DNA of 64,000 nt from the NCBI RefSeq assembly GCF_021390325.1, contig NZ_JAJUWU010000023.1, positions 1 to 64,000 on the forward strand, read 5' to 3'. Below, in pieces: positions 37,231-47,673 of this stretch. The notes below the pieces were generated by a model. That model was given only the letters and a program-made list of their open reading frames with translations. It searched no databases and was not told the origin of the DNA. Positions within the stretch are counted from its first letter, which is position 1. The number at the start of each line of letters is the position of its first letter. A program made the translations under genes and the position numbers. Source of the stretch: Jiella avicenniae (GTDB lineage: Bacteria > Pseudomonadota > Alphaproteobacteria > Rhizobiales > Rhizobiaceae).

Positions 37231-38901
37231 ATGGCCGCCCGGGGGTTCTTCGAACGCCTGGCAGGTCGGGTCATGCTGCTCGAAGGCGCGCGCCGCATCC
37301 TCCTGACGCTCGCCGCCGGCGCCTGCGCCGCGCTCGCGCTGCCACCTCTCGACTTTCCGGCGGCGGCCTTCGTCGCCTTTCCCCTCCTCGTCTGGCTGCT
37401 CGACGGCGTCGGCGCCCGGCCGACGCTGGCGCGCACGCTGATCGCCGATTTTTCCGTCGGCTGGCTGTTCGGCTTCGGCTACTTCGTCGCCGGTCTGTGG
37501 TGGCTGGGCAGCGCGATGCTGGTGAATGCCGCCGCCTTCGCGGTGTTCATTCCCTTCGCCGTGCTCGGACTGCCGGCGGTGCTCGCCGTCTATTTCGGCC
37601 TTGCCACGGCACTGGCGCGGCGGTTCTGGCCCGACAGCGCCTTCCGCATCCTGATCCTCGCCGCCTCGCTGGCGCTGTTCGAATATCTGCGTTCCTTCGT
37701 CCTCACCGGGTTTCCGTGGAACGAACTCGGCGTGCTCGCGGCGCCGACGCCCATGCTGATGCAGTCGGTCGGCCTGTTCGGCCTTCACGGCCTCAGCCTC
37801 CTCGCCGTCTTCGTCTTCGCCGCGCCGGCGGTTCTCGCCGATCGCCACGGCCGCGGGCCCGTCCTCGCGCTGGCGGTCGTCGTCGCCGTCGCCCATGTCG
37901 GTTATGGCGCCTACCGGCTCGCCGAGCATGCGACGTCCTACGTCGACGGCGTCGCGGTCAGCGTCGTCCAGGCGAACATCGCCCAGTCCGACAAGTTCGA
38001 CGAGGCGGCCGCCCAGAAGATCTTCGCCCGCCAGATCGCCGTCACCGAGAAGGGCCGCGAGAGCCGGCGCTCGGACGAGGCGGTGGCGCCCGGGGCAGTC
38101 ACGGGGGCCGGCGCCCGGATCGTCGAAGCGCGGCCGAACACCCGAACGCTGATCGTCTGGCCGGAATCCTCCCTGCCCTTCGTCCTGACCGAGCGGCCCG
38201 AGGCGGTGGCGAAACTCGCCGACTTGATCCAGCCCGGCGAGACGCTGATCGCCGGCGCGCCACGCATCGAACCGATGCCTTCGGGCGGCGAGCGGCTGTA
38301 CAATTCGGTGCTCGTCGTCGACGACAACGGGGAGATCGTCGACGCCAGGGACAAGGTGCATCTCGTCCCCTTCGGCGAGTTCCTGCCCTTCGAGCGCTAT
38401 CTTGAGCGCTACGGGATCATGAACCTCTCCGAGATGCCGGGCGGTTTTTCGGCCGGAACGGAACGCCGGCCGGTTCCCCTCGACGGCGCGCCGTCCTTTT
38501 TGCCGCTGATCTGCTACGAGGCGATCTTCCCGAGCGAGATCGCCGCGAGCGCCGCCGCCGAGCGGCCCGGCTTCATCGTCAACGATACGAACGACGGCTG
38601 GTTCGGCATGACCCCCGGCCCGCACCAGCATCTGAGACTGGCCGAACTCTCGGCCGTCGCCCTCGGCCTGCCGCTGGTGCGCGCCGCCAATACCGGGATC
38701 TCGGTCGTCACCGACCCCTACGGCCGGGAGATCGGAGCGCTGGCGCTGGGCGCGACGGGCACGATCGAGGCCGGATTGCCCGAGGCGGCGGAACCGACGC
38801 CTTATTCCCGCCTTCGAAATCTTCCCTTTTTCGGAATGCTCGCCGCGTGCTTCTTGTTTGGGGTGAGCGTTTGGTTATTCATCAGTCGGCAAACCGATTG
38901 A
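37231..38901 (+). CDS. lnt: Apolipoprotein N-acyltransferase
   Basis: This encodes a 556-residue inner-membrane enzyme adding the third acyl chain to lipoproteins. There are about seven N-terminal transmembrane segments (for example GWLFGFGYFVAGLWWLGSAM). A periplasmic nitrilase-like domain follows with the catalytic triad: Glu in WPESSLPF, Lys in DKVHLVPFGEF and Cys in LICYEAIFP. A final transmembrane segment ends the protein (FFGMLAACFLFGVSVWLFIS). ATG 37231 sits just before the basic N-terminus. An insert between EKGRESRR and ARIVEARP lengthens the domain. LspA, the preceding enzyme of the pathway, is also in this window. Confidence 0.95.
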   Translation: MAARGFFERLAGRVMLLEGARRILLTLAAGACAALALPPLDFPAAAFVAFPLLVWLLDGVGARPTLARTLIADFSVGWLFGFGYFVAGLWWLGSAMLVNAAAFAVFIPFAVLGLPAVLAVYFGLATALARRFWPDSAFRILILAASLALFEYLRSFVLTGFPWNELGVLAAPTPMLMQSVGLFGLHGLSLLAVFVFAAPAVLADRHGRGPVLALAVVVAVAHVGYGAYRLAEHATSYVDGVAVSVVQANIAQSDKFDEAAAQKIFARQIAVTEKGRESRRSDEAVAPGAVTGAGARIVEARPNTRTLIVWPESSLPFVLTERPEAVAKLADLIQPGETLIAGAPRIEPMPSGGERLYNSVLVVDDNGEIVDARDKVHLVPFGEFLPFERYLERYGIMNLSEMPGGFSAGTERRPVPLDGAPSFLPLICYEAIFPSEIAASAAAERPGFIVNDTNDGWFGMTPGPHQHLRLAELSAVALGLPLVRAANTGISVVTDPYGREIGALALGATGTIEAGLPEAAEPTPYSRLRNLPFFGMLAACFLFGVSVWLFISRQTD

Positions 38902-39036
38902 CAACCCGGTCCCGATGAGCGACGCCATTCGAAACTGCTAAGGGAATATGAATTATTTGTGCGGAGTGCAGGTCGCCCCTTAGGACCGCTCTCCCGTCGA
39001 CTTCGACTGGGGGTCGAGAGCGAAAAGGCGTGAGTG

Positions 39037-39462
39037 ATGCTGGAGAGCAAGAAGAAGCCCAACCCCATCGACACCCATGTCGGCTCGCGCGTCAGGTTGC
39101 GGCGCACCATGCTCGGCATGAGCCAGGAGAAGCTGGGCGAAGCGCTCGGCATCACGTTCCAGCAGGTCCAGAAATACGAAAAAGGGTCGAACCGGATCGG
39201 CGCGAGCCGCCTGCAGCACATCTCCGACGTCCTCAACGTGCCGGTTTCGTATTTCTTCGAGGAAGCGCCCGGTTCGGCGGCCGCGCCGAGGGGCGGCATG
39301 GAGGAAAGCGGATCCGACTATGTCGTTGATTTCCTGTCGACGGCGGAGGGTCTGCAGCTCAACCGGGCCTTCGTCAGGATCGCCGATCCGAAGGTGAGAA
39401 AGCGTGTGATCGACCTCGTCCGCAGCCTGGCGGGCGGCGCCGACGACGGTCAGAAAGGCTGA
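39037..39462 (+). CDS. XRE-family transcriptional regulator of the metK locus
   Basis: This encodes a 141-residue protein with a central-N-terminal HTH: VGSRVRLRRTMLGMSQEKLG, then GITFQQVQKYEKGSNRIGAS. This is a strongly conserved rhizobial family always found between lnt and metK. The C-terminal half (LQLNRAFVRIADPKVRKRVI) is probably for dimerisation. Its target genes are not known; metK is an obvious candidate. ATG 39037 follows AAGG; an in-frame GTG at 39034 is one codon earlier. Confidence 0.9.
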   Translation: MLESKKKPNPIDTHVGSRVRLRRTMLGMSQEKLGEALGITFQQVQKYEKGSNRIGASRLQHISDVLNVPVSYFFEEAPGSAAAPRGGMEESGSDYVVDFLSTAEGLQLNRAFVRIADPKVRKRVIDLVRSLAGGADDGQKG

Positions 39463-39650
39463 AAATCGGGCCAATTCGGCAAATTTCGGCCCTCTGTGGC
39501 TTGACCTTGGCCGGCCCATACAGCAAACCCGCAGCGGCCCACGGGAAGATCACTCCCCCGAAATATCATTCGAGCCGGCGCGCGCATCCGTGACCAAGCG
39601 GAGTGCTTCGCAACGATACGGTCGCGCGGCCCTGAGAGAAGGAAAACCGA

Positions 39651-40919
39651 ATGCCACGCATGGACTACCTTTTCACCAGCGAGAGCGTCTCCGAAGGCCA
39701 TCCGGACAAGGTCTGCGACCGGATTTCCGACGAAATCGTCGATCTGGTCTACCGCGAGGCCCGCAAGGGCGGGGTCGATCCCTGGTCGGTGCGAATTGCG
39801 TGCGAGACCCTCGCGACGACCAACCGGGTCGTCATTGCCGGCGAGGTTCGCCTGCCGTCCTCGCTGATGAAGACCGACAAGAACGGCAACGAGGTGATCA
39901 ATCCCTCGCGGTTCAAGTCGGCGGCCCGCCGGGCCATCCGTGACATCGGCTACGAGCAGGACGGCTTCCACTGGAAGACGGCGAAGATCGACGTGCTCCT
40001 GCATTCGCAGTCGGCCGACATCGCCCAGGGCGTCGACAAGTCCCATGAGACGCGGGACACCGAGGGCTCCAACGACATCTCCGAAGGTGCCGGCGACCAG
40101 GGCATCATGTTCGGCTATGCCTGCAAGGAGACGCCGGAACTGATGCCGGCGCCGATCTACTACGCCCACAAGATCCTCGAACTCCTCGCCGCCGCCCGCA
40201 AGTCCGGCGAAGGCGACGCCGCCAAGCTCGGCCCGGACGCCAAGAGCCAGGTGACGATCCGCTACGAAAACGACAAGCCGGTCGAGGTCACCTCCATCGT
40301 CCTGTCGACCCAGCACGTCGATCCCTCCTGGGATTCCAAGAAGGTGCGCGAGGTCGTCGAGCCTTACATCCGTCAGGCCATGGGCGATCTGCCGATCGCC
40401 GAGGACTGCGTCTGGTACATCAACCCCACCGGCAAGTTCGTCATCGGCGGCCCGGACGGCGATGCCGGCCTCACCGGCCGCAAGATCATCGTCGACACCT
40501 ACGGCGGCGCAGCGCCCCATGGCGGCGGCGCCTTCTCCGGCAAGGACACGACCAAGGTCGACCGCTCGGCCGCCTATGCGGCGCGCTACCTCGCCAAGAA
40601 CGTCGTCGCGGCGGGTCTCGCCGAGAAGTGCACCATCCAGATCGCCTATGCGATCGGCGTCGCCCAGCCCGTCTCGGTCTATGTGAACCTGCACGACACC
40701 GGCAAGAACGTCACCGAGGTCGAGGTCGAGAAGGCGATCCGGTCCACCATGGACCTGTCGCCGACCGGCATCCGCAAGCACCTCGACCTCAACAAGCCGA
40801 TCTATGCCAAGACCGCGTCCTACGGCCATTTCGGCCGCAAGCCCGGCCGCGACGGCTCGTTCTCGTGGGAAAAGACCGATCTCGCACCGAAGCTGAAGGC
40901 GGCCGTCAAGAACGGCTGA
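39651..40919 (+). CDS. metK: S-adenosylmethionine synthetase
   Basis: This encodes a 422-residue methionine adenosyltransferase: methionine plus ATP gives SAM, phosphate and pyrophosphate. Signatures are [20 protein letters not shown] at the N-terminus, [12 protein letters not shown] (ATP loop), and [20 protein letters not shown] (the Gly-rich P-loop-like motif). It supplies SAM to the many methylases in the window (TrmB, MiaB, TrmH- and RlmI-like). The ribosome site is AGAAGGA. The 188-base leader was searched for SAM-II or SAM/SAH riboswitch features and none was seen. A terminator follows. Confidence 0.98.
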   Translation: MPRMDYLFTSESVSEGHPDKVCDRISDEIVDLVYREARKGGVDPWSVRIACETLATTNRVVIAGEVRLPSSLMKTDKNGNEVINPSRFKSAARRAIRDIGYEQDGFHWKTAKIDVLLHSQSADIAQGVDKSHETRDTEGSNDISEGAGDQGIMFGYACKETPELMPAPIYYAHKILELLAAARKSGEGDAAKLGPDAKSQVTIRYENDKPVEVTSIVLSTQHVDPSWDSKKVREVVEPYIRQAMGDLPIAEDCVWYINPTGKFVIGGPDGDAGLTGRKIIVDTYGGAAPHGGGAFSGKDTTKVDRSAAYAARYLAKNVVAAGLAEKCTIQIAYAIGVAQPVSVYVNLHDTGKNVTEVEVEKAIRSTMDLSPTGIRKHLDLNKPIYAKTASYGHFGRKPGRDGSFSWEKTDLAPKLKAAVKNG

Positions 40920-40985
40920 CGCCTCGCCTTCATCGACGCGCGGTCGGCCGAAGGGGCGGCCGCGGCGAAATGAAGACGGACGATC

Positions 40986-41013
40986 AAGGCCCGGCCCGCG
41001 CCGGGCCTTTTCG
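40986..41013 (+). terminator. Rho-independent terminator after metK
   Basis: AAGGCCCGGC pairs with GCCGGGCCTT around a CCGC loop and runs into TTTTC. It lies about 66 bases after the metK stop codon and ends the long miaB-to-metK transcription unit. Confidence 0.9.
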
Positions 41014-41091
41014 TTGCGCGGCAGGCGGCCCTCCCGCACCGCGCGCCGATCTTTCCCATGTGACAAGCGCATCGTCATGGAGCGAACCGCC

Positions 41092-41799
41092 ATGGCCGAG
41101 ACCGGCCACCCCGAACGTCGCCGAGAGGCCTTCTTCGGCCGCCTGAAGGGCCCGAAGCTCAGGCAGCACCAGGCCGATCTGATCGAAACGCGGCTGCCTT
41201 CGCTGCGGCTCGATCTCGCGCAGCCGGCGCCGGACGCCCTGGCGAGGCTCTTCGCCGCGCCGGTCGAGCGTTTCCGCCTCGAAATAGGCTTCGGCGGCGG
41301 CGAGCATCTCCTGCATCGCTCCGGCGAGGATCCCACCTGCGGCTTCATCGGCGTCGAACCCTTCGTCAACGGCATGGCGAAGCTGCTGTCGGCCCTCGAC
41401 GAGGCGCCGCGGGACAATCTCCGCCTGTTCGACGACGACGCGACGCTGGTCCTCGACTGGCTCCCGGATGCCTCCCTCGACGCCGTCGATCTCAACTATC
41501 CCGACCCCTGGCCGAAGAAGAAGCATTTCAAGCGGCGCTTCGTGAATGCGAGGAATCTCGATCGCTTCGCCCGCGTCCTGAAACCGGGCGGGCTGTTCCG
41601 CTTCGCTTCCGACATCGACACCTATGTCGACTGGACGCTGCGCCACGCCGCCGATCACCCGGCCTTCGAATGGACGGCGCGGCGCCCGGTCGACTGGCAC
41701 GAGCCGTTCAAAGACTGGCCGGGCACGCGCTACGAGGCGAAGGCGATCCGCGAAGGACGGACGCCGGCCTATCTGACGTTCCGGCGAACCAAGCCCTGA
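41092..41799 (+). CDS. trmB: tRNA (guanine-N7-)-methyltransferase
   Basis: This encodes a 235-residue SAM enzyme that makes m7G46 in tRNA variable loops. The SAM-binding motif is [12 protein letters not shown]. The family signature is [19 protein letters not shown], followed by the C-terminal [13 protein letters not shown] segment. ATG 41092 is preferred because GGAG lies nine bases upstream and the product begins like relatives; ATG 41077 adds five residues. In rhizobia trmB is usually followed by the rimP-nusA-infB cluster; here a decayed toxin-antitoxin locus and murJ follow instead. Confidence 0.95.
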   Translation: MAETGHPERRREAFFGRLKGPKLRQHQADLIETRLPSLRLDLAQPAPDALARLFAAPVERFRLEIGFGGGEHLLHRSGEDPTCGFIGVEPFVNGMAKLLSALDEAPRDNLRLFDDDATLVLDWLPDASLDAVDLNYPDPWPKKKHFKRRFVNARNLDRFARVLKPGGLFRFASDIDTYVDWTLRHAADHPAFEWTARRPVDWHEPFKDWPGTRYEAKAIREGRTPAYLTFRRTKP

Positions 41800-41853
41800 T
41801 CGACGGCCACACACAAGGTTTCGCAGACCGACGCAGCACCGTCGGATCGGGGA

Positions 41854-42159
41854 TCAGACCAGCATGATCCGCACTTTTCGTCCGACGATCTCGGCCGCGC
41901 GCTGCAAGGTGGCGATCGTCACGTTGCCGTCCTTCGGATCGAGCAGACGACTGATCTGGCTGCGGCTCGTCCCCATCTGCTCGGCCATTCGTTTGCGCGA
42001 GAGTTTCTGTTCCTTCATCGCCTGTTCGATCTGCCAGGCCAGCACTTCCTTGATGGCGACGGCCTCGAATTCATCGCGAGTGCCTTCGGCATCGAGAAAC
42101 GCATCGAGGGTCGTCAATTCATCGAAGGTTCGTAACGTCTTGGCAGTCATGAGTTTCAC
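41854..42159 (-). CDS. HigA-like XRE-family antitoxin (solitary)
   Basis: This encodes a 101-residue protein whose C-terminal half is a Cro/CI-type HTH: KLSRKRMAEQMGTSRSQISR, then LQRAAEIVGRKVRIMLV. The N-terminal helix (TTLDAFLDAEGTRDEFEAVA) would contact a toxin. The GTG start at 42159 overlaps the stop codon of the upstream remnant by four bases (GTGA), the classic toxin-antitoxin junction; ATG 42150 is the alternative. The toxin has been reduced to a short stump, so this is now an orphan regulator or a possible neutraliser of another HigB. Confidence 0.85.
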   Translation of the reverse strand: MKLMTAKTLRTFDELTTLDAFLDAEGTRDEFEAVAIKEVLAWQIEQAMKEQKLSRKRMAEQMGTSRSQISRLLDPKDGNVTIATLQRAAEIVGRKVRIMLV

Positions 42160-42242
42160 GCCCGAGAGACTGGCTTCGGATCGCTGCCAGCGCGAGTGCG
42201 GTAGAAAACCACGGGAATTTTACGCGGATCGCCAGCCTCCAT
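42156..42242 (-). pseudogene. Remnant of a HigB/Gp49-type toxin gene
   Basis: An open frame of 28 codons gives RKIPVVFYRTRAGSDPKPVS before a stop. The RKIPVVFYRTxxG-x-x-P block is the usual N-terminus of HigB/Gp49 toxins of about 100-120 residues. The sequence stops matching right after GSDP and the stop codon overlaps the antitoxin start, so the body of the toxin has been deleted while promoter, start and operon junction remain. Whether the last residues are the original toxin C-terminus could not be decided. Confidence 0.7.
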
Positions 42243-42250
42243 CCTGCACC

Positions 42251-42280
42251 ATATAATGTACGGTTCTGAAAGCCGATCAA
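42251..42280 (-). promoter_or_regulatory. Likely promoter of the higBA remnant locus
   Basis: On the minus strand, TTGATC (42275-42280) is followed after 18 bases by TTATAT (42251-42256). Transcription would begin about 42244, almost at the ATG of the toxin stump (42242), implying a very short leader. The imperfect palindrome around ACCATATAATGTACGGT (42248-42264) overlaps the -10 element and could be the antitoxin operator. Confidence 0.55.
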
Positions 42281-42331
42281 GTCGAGAGCTGAACATTTCA
42301 TCGCGACCGGCCTCCTGTCGGCAGCGATCCG

Positions 42332-43960
42332 TCACTCCCCGGCTTCGGGCTTTTGTCTGCCGCGCCGCCGCTTCAGGACGTTCATCAACTGGCTGCGGTC
42401 CGCCGCGCCGGTCGCGAAGGCGAGCGCGAAATAGACCGCCATCGCCGCGACCACCAGCGAACCCAGAGCGGCGAGTTGGCGATGGACGCCGTCGCCGGAG
42501 CCGAGCCAGGGAGACAATTCGTAAAGGCCGAAAACGAGACCGACGCCCATCACGGCCGAGCAGAGGCAGACGAGGCTCGCGCGTTTCAGAAGCGCACGGT
42601 CGATCTCCCACAGCCCCCGCCGGTAGAGGCCGAGGAACAGGAGCCCGGCATTCAGCCAGCCGGCGATCGTCGTCGCCAGCGCGATGCCCCGTTCGGCGAG
42701 GAGCCAGAACAGGCCGAGTGAGAGGACGATGTTGGCGCCGGCCGAGATCAGCGTGGCGATCATCGGCGTCTTGGTGTCCTCGCGGGCGAAATAGCCGGGC
42801 GAGAAGACCTTGATCATCACGAAGGCCGGCAGGCCGAGGGCATAGAGGCCGAGGACGGACGCGACGGCCGCCGTCGCCGAGGGCTCGAACGATCCGCGCT
42901 CGTAGATCACCCGGATGATCGGCTCGGGGATCAGGAACAGCGCGACCGCCGCCGGCACCGTCAGGAACAGGGCGAATTCGAGCGATCGGTTCTGGGTGTG
43001 CTGGGCCTCGCGCAGATGGCCGGCCTTCAGCGCCCGCGACAGCTCGGGCAGGAGAACGACGCCGATGGCGACGCCCACCATGCCCAAGGGAAGCTGGTAC
43101 GGCCTGTCGGCATATTGCAGGATCGAGACGGCGCCCGGCTTGAAGGAGGCGATCGCCTGGCCGACGAAGAGGTTGATCTGGGTGATGCCGCCGATCAGCG
43201 CCGCGGGACCGGCGAGGACGAGCAGCCGCTTCAGCCCCTTGGTCCAGCGCGGCCGCTTCAGCGCGACGCCGAAGCCCGCCAGACGCATGGCGACGACCAC
43301 CATGGCGAGTTGGGCGATGCCGGCGACGAGGACGCCCCAGCTCATCATGAAGCCGATCGTCGCCTTGTCGGCGCCGACGTGAAGCGCGTAGCCGATCACC
43401 CCGATCAGGATGAAGTTGAGCAGAGTCGGCGCCGCGGCGGCCGCAAAGAAGCGGCGGAAGGCGTTGAGGATCCCCGAGACCATCGCCATCAGCGACATGC
43501 AGGCGAGATAGGGAAACATGATGCGCGAGAAGGCGACGGTGACGGCGTAGCGGTCGGCGCAGGAGATCACCGCGCCCCCCGCCGACGGATCGTCCATGCA
43601 GACCGCAAGACCCGGCGCGATGATGGTCTTCACCAGGAACGGCATGAAGATCATCGCCAGCACCGTCAGCCCGGTCAGGACGGTGAAGAGCGTCGAAAAG
43701 ACCTCCGAGGCGAAGCGCCGGGCCCCTTCTTCTCCCTCCTCTTCGAGCGACCGGGAGAACAGCGGAATGAAGGCGGCGTTGAAGGCCCCTTCGGCGAACA
43801 GGCGCCGGAAGAGGTTGGGGAAGCGGAAGGCGAGGTTGAAGGCGTCCGCCACCGGCCCGACGCCGAGCGCCGAGGCCATCAGCATCTCGCGGGCGAAGCC
43901 GAAGATGCGGCTGACGAGGGTCGCTCCGCCGACGGTCGCGAACTTGGACAGAAGGCTCAT
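42332..43960 (-). CDS. murJ: Lipid II flippase MurJ
   Basis: This encodes a 542-residue polytopic protein of the MOP superfamily with about 14 transmembrane segments. The N-terminus [20 protein letters not shown] and the block [20 protein letters not shown] are MurJ hallmarks. It moves lipid-linked peptidoglycan precursor across the inner membrane. It overlaps the upstream glnD by four bases, the usual glnD-murJ coupling. In rhizobia trpS typically follows; here the higBA remnant and trmB do. Confidence 0.96.
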   Translation of the reverse strand: MSLLSKFATVGGATLVSRIFGFAREMLMASALGVGPVADAFNLAFRFPNLFRRLFAEGAFNAAFIPLFSRSLEEEGEEGARRFASEVFSTLFTVLTGLTVLAMIFMPFLVKTIIAPGLAVCMDDPSAGGAVISCADRYAVTVAFSRIMFPYLACMSLMAMVSGILNAFRRFFAAAAAPTLLNFILIGVIGYALHVGADKATIGFMMSWGVLVAGIAQLAMVVVAMRLAGFGVALKRPRWTKGLKRLLVLAGPAALIGGITQINLFVGQAIASFKPGAVSILQYADRPYQLPLGMVGVAIGVVLLPELSRALKAGHLREAQHTQNRSLEFALFLTVPAAVALFLIPEPIIRVIYERGSFEPSATAAVASVLGLYALGLPAFVMIKVFSPGYFAREDTKTPMIATLISAGANIVLSLGLFWLLAERGIALATTIAGWLNAGLLFLGLYRRGLWEIDRALLKRASLVCLCSAVMGVGLVFGLYELSPWLGSGDGVHRQLAALGSLVVAAMAVYFALAFATGAADRSQLMNVLKRRRGRQKPEAGE

Positions 43961-46827
43961 GGCCGGGCGAACCCGTAGGCCCGTTCACCGGACAGGATGC
44001 CGGCGGTCTGCGGCTCCGATCCGGGGTTCTCGAAGACGTGGGTCAACCAGGACGCGATCCGCCCCGTGCGGCTTTCGCTGGTGATCTTGGTGCCGAGGAG
44101 ATCGGTGACGTAGAAGACGTCGACGACCTTCTCGCCATAGGTCGAGATGTGGGCGGAGCGGATGTCGAGATTGAGATCGGCCATGGCGCGGGTCAGGTCC
44201 GACAGGAGCCCTGGCCGGTCGAGCCCCTCGACCTCGACGACGGTGAACTGGTTCGACAGCTCGTTGCCGATCGATACGCGCGGGCGGATCGAGAAGGCAA
44301 TCGGCGGCCGCCTGGACTTCTGGCCCGAGATCAGCCGCTTGCGGGTGTCTTCGCCCTGCAGAAGGGCGCGGATGTAGCCGACGATCCGCTCGCCGCGGCG
44401 CAGTTCGTCGGCGTCCTGGACGAATTCCCGGCTCAGCATCAGCACGTCGAGGGCCCGGCCGTCCGACATGGTGAAGACCTGGGCGCCGACGATGTTGGCC
44501 CCGGCGCCGGCGCAGGCGCCGGCGAGCATGGACAACAGCCGGGGATGATCGGGCGCGAGCACCATGATCTCGGTGATGCCCTGGAACGCGTCGGTCCTGA
44601 CGCGCGTCGCCAGCGGCTCGCCGCCGGCCGCCTCGCGGATGAAGGCGGCGTGGCGGACCTGCTCGTCGAGCGGCGTGGTCAGGAAGTAGTTCGGGTAATG
44701 AAGGTCGAGATAGGCTTCGCGCTCCGCTTCGCCCCATTCCGCCAGCCGGTCCGCCAGGCGCCGCCGGGAGGCGGCGAGCCGCTCGGCCCTGGTCGAGCGG
44801 GTGAAGCCGCCGGTCAGCGTCGGTTCCGTCTCGAGATAGAGCGTCCGCAAGAGCTGCCCCTTCCAGCCGTTCCAGACGCCGGGACCGACCGCGCGGATGT
44901 CGCACACCGTCAGGATCATCAGGAGATTGAGCCGCTCCAGGGTGCGCACCCGCTCGGCGAAGTCGAGGATGGTCTTGCGATCGCTGAGATCGCGCTGCTG
45001 CGCGGTCATCGACATGAGGAGGTGATCCTCGACCAGCCAGGCGACCAGCTCGGTCTCGCGCTCGTCGAGACCGAGCCGCGGGCAGAGCTTGCGGGCAATC
45101 CGCGCGCCGGCCGTCGAATGGTCCTCGGGGCGGCCCTTGGCGATGTCGTGGAGAAGCAGCGCGACGTAGAGCGCGCGGCGATCCTTCACGGTGCCGACGA
45201 GTTCGCTCGACATCGGGTGATCGGTGGCGAGCTCGCCGCGTTCGATCTGCGAGAGGAAACCGATGGTGCGCAGGAGATGCTCGTCCACCGTATAGTGATG
45301 ATACATGTTGAACTGCATCATCGCGACGATCTTGCCGAATTCGGGAATGAACCGGCCGAGCACGCCCGCCTCGTTCATCCGCCGGAGATGGAATTCCGGG
45401 TTCTCCCGGTCGGTCAGAACGTCGATGAACAGGCTGTTGGCGTCCGGGTTGTCCCGCAGTTCGGCATTGATCAGCCGGAGCGAGCGGCGGATGAGCTTCA
45501 GCGTGTCGGGGTGATATTCCAGCTTGTTGGACGCGGCGAGGCGGAACACCCGGATGAGATTGACCGGATCGTCGCGAAAGACGCTGGGCGAGGAGACGTT
45601 GATGCGGTTGTTGTCGATGTGGAAATCGATGGTGCCGGGGATCTTCTTCGCCCGGCCGCGCAGGCTGCGGACGAGGTTGCGGATGCCGCCGATTCCCGGC
45701 GCGGCCTTGGCGTGCTGCTCTTCCAGCGCCGCGCAGAGGATGCGCGTCAGATCGCCGACGTCCTTGGCGATCAGGAAGTAGTGCTTCATGAAGCGCTCGA
45801 CGTCCTTCAACCCCGGATGGGCGTTGTAGCCGAGACGCTCGGCGATCTCCGGCTGAAGATCGAAGGACAGGCGCTCCTCCGCCTTGCCGGTGGCGAAATG
45901 CAGGTGGCAGCGCACCGCCCAGAGGAAGTCCTCGGCCTTCTGGAAGAGCTTGAGTTCGCGCTTCGAGATCACGCCGAGGTCGGCCAGGGCCTCCGGCGTC
46001 GTCACGCGGTAATGATATTTGGCGATCCAGAACAGCGTGTTGAGATCGCGCAGGCCGCCCTTGCCCTCCTTGACGTTCGGCTCGACGAGATAGCGGGTGT
46101 TGCCGAGCTTGGCATGGCGGGCGCTGCGCTCGGCGAGCTTGGCGGCGATGAACTCCTCGCTCGTGCCCTCGACGACCTCCTTTTCGAAGCGCGTGCCGAG
46201 TTCGTCGAACAGTGCCCTGTCGCCGACGATCAGCCAGCGCTCGAGGATCGAGGTGCGGATCGTCATGTCGGCGCGGGAAAGCTTGACGCATTCGTCGATG
46301 CTGCGCGAGGCATGACCGACCTTGAAGCCGAGATCCCACAGGAGATAGAGCAGATATTCGACGACCTGTTCGCCGAGCGCGGTCTGCTTGTAGGGCAGGA
46401 GAAACAACAGGTCGATGTCGGAGCCGGGGGCGAGGGTTCCGCGCCCGTAGCCGCCAACGGCGACAACCGCCATGCGCTCGCCCGAGGACAGGTTGGAGGA
46501 GGGAAAGACGTGGCGGAGCGCGAAGTCGTGGATGCGCTCGATGAGGACGTCCTGAATGGTCGCCAGGCGCCGCGCGCAGTCGAGACCGGCCCGATCCTCC
46601 CGAAACGCTTCCTCGACCCGGCTGCGCGCGTTGCGGATCGCCTCGCGCAGGTAGGAGAGCACCTTGGCGCGCGCTTCGTCGGATGCGCCGCCGGCGCTGT
46701 CGGCCTCGGCGATCGCCGTCAGACCCGCCGTGACGCCTGCGGCATCGATGAAACCGGTGATGTCGATCTGCGGCGCGGACTCAGCCGTCGGCGGGACATT
46801 ACGGCTGTTCGCCGCGATATGGGGCAT
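43957..46827 (-). CDS. glnD: Bifunctional uridylyltransferase / uridylyl-removing enzyme GlnD
   Basis: This encodes a 956-residue nitrogen sensor that uridylylates PII proteins when glutamine is low and removes UMP when it is high. The nucleotidyltransferase motif is [19 protein letters not shown]. The HD domain has [15 protein letters not shown]. Two C-terminal ACT domains bind glutamine ([20 protein letters not shown] and [20 protein letters not shown]). All parts are intact and the length is typical. The minus-strand order is mutS, the repeat protein, glnD, murJ. Confidence 0.97.
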   Translation of the reverse strand: MPHIAANSRNVPPTAESAPQIDITGFIDAAGVTAGLTAIAEADSAGGASDEARAKVLSYLREAIRNARSRVEEAFREDRAGLDCARRLATIQDVLIERIHDFALRHVFPSSNLSSGERMAVVAVGGYGRGTLAPGSDIDLLFLLPYKQTALGEQVVEYLLYLLWDLGFKVGHASRSIDECVKLSRADMTIRTSILERWLIVGDRALFDELGTRFEKEVVEGTSEEFIAAKLAERSARHAKLGNTRYLVEPNVKEGKGGLRDLNTLFWIAKYHYRVTTPEALADLGVISKRELKLFQKAEDFLWAVRCHLHFATGKAEERLSFDLQPEIAERLGYNAHPGLKDVERFMKHYFLIAKDVGDLTRILCAALEEQHAKAAPGIGGIRNLVRSLRGRAKKIPGTIDFHIDNNRINVSSPSVFRDDPVNLIRVFRLAASNKLEYHPDTLKLIRRSLRLINAELRDNPDANSLFIDVLTDRENPEFHLRRMNEAGVLGRFIPEFGKIVAMMQFNMYHHYTVDEHLLRTIGFLSQIERGELATDHPMSSELVGTVKDRRALYVALLLHDIAKGRPEDHSTAGARIARKLCPRLGLDERETELVAWLVEDHLLMSMTAQQRDLSDRKTILDFAERVRTLERLNLLMILTVCDIRAVGPGVWNGWKGQLLRTLYLETEPTLTGGFTRSTRAERLAASRRRLADRLAEWGEAEREAYLDLHYPNYFLTTPLDEQVRHAAFIREAAGGEPLATRVRTDAFQGITEIMVLAPDHPRLLSMLAGACAGAGANIVGAQVFTMSDGRALDVLMLSREFVQDADELRRGERIVGYIRALLQGEDTRKRLISGQKSRRPPIAFSIRPRVSIGNELSNQFTVVEVEGLDRPGLLSDLTRAMADLNLDIRSAHISTYGEKVVDVFYVTDLLGTKITSESRTGRIASWLTHVFENPGSEPQTAGILSGERAYGFARP

Positions 46828-46959
46828 CGAACTTCCTGCGACGTTCTCGGATGGCCGCCCGGCTATATCGCAACTGCCCCATCGGGCAAAGGGAAGGGCC
46901 GCCCCAGCAATGGCTGGAACGGCCCCGAAACCATTTCGCCAGTGCCGGCGATCGGCCTC

Positions 46960-47379
46960 TTACTGCGTCTGGCTGCCGGGCGTCTGCTCGAGCGCCCTGT
47001 CGGACTGGGTCGTCGGTTCCATGGTGCTCGTCGTGTCGGCTTCCGAGCCGGGGACGATCACCTGGCCGTTTGCCGGAGCGTCGGTCCCGACTGCGCCCGT
47101 CGCCATCGCATCCTCGCCGGCCGCGACGGAATCGCGCTCCTCGGCGCGCATGTCCTCGCGCTGGGATTCGCTGCCCGGGACCATGGTCTCGCTCTCCGGC
47201 TGAGCGACGGTCGCGCCCGTCATGCCGGAGTTCTGGCCCACGGCGTCACGCTCCTGGGCATTCTGATCTTCTAGCTGCGACTCGGAACCCGGGACTATCG
47301 TCTGGGACTGGGCCAGAGCGCCATAGCTGAAGATGGACGCGCCAAGCAGCGCGGCCGAGAAGATTGCGGTCGTCTTCAT
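46960..47379 (-). CDS. Exported protein with VPGSE repeats, unknown
   Basis: This encodes a 139-residue precursor with a Sec signal peptide (MKTTAIFSAALLGASIFSYG, cleavage near ALA-QS). The mature part is acidic, low-complexity and Gln/Glu/Thr-rich. It contains three copies of a VPGSE motif; the first two lie in a longer repeat (TIVPGSESQLEDQNAQERDA and TMVPGSESQREDMRAEERDS) and the third is shorter (VIVPGSEAD). It is probably disordered and periplasmic or surface-exposed. No family was recognised. It lies between mutS and glnD, separated from each by gaps, so it probably has its own promoter. Confidence 0.8.
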   Translation of the reverse strand: MKTTAIFSAALLGASIFSYGALAQSQTIVPGSESQLEDQNAQERDAVGQNSGMTGATVAQPESETMVPGSESQREDMRAEERDSVAAGEDAMATGAVGTDAPANGQVIVPGSEADTTSTMEPTTQSDRALEQTPGSQTQ

Positions 47380-47673
47380 GATGATACCTCTTGAATGTTC
47401 GCCACCAAGCCATTCTACTTGGTCGATGCCTGTCGAAGCTGGCTTGGGTTGGGTCGGCGTTGTATGGGGTCACAACAGTGTCACGCATGAATGGTTCCGC
47501 AACGACCATTCGCTCCGCATCACTCCGAAAACACGCCGTCGTGAGGAAAGCCGCTTCGCGCGACGGCCGGCGACGAGCACTTTACCTCGCCGGAGATCGC
47601 TCGAATACGGATTGAGTCGTTTCTCGTTCAGAGGCGGCGATTGCGACTTCGCGGGGCTCGACGAGCCTCGTCG

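Noticed and set aside
39463-39650. Possible SAM riboswitch in the metK leader
   Set aside because: I looked for SAM-II and SAM/SAH pseudoknot features and found no matching conserved core; only GC-rich sequence and a ribosome site are evident.
44038-47274. 1078-residue plus-strand frame opposite glnD
   Set aside because: It is antisense to glnD, which has every expected motif; the frame is composition-driven.
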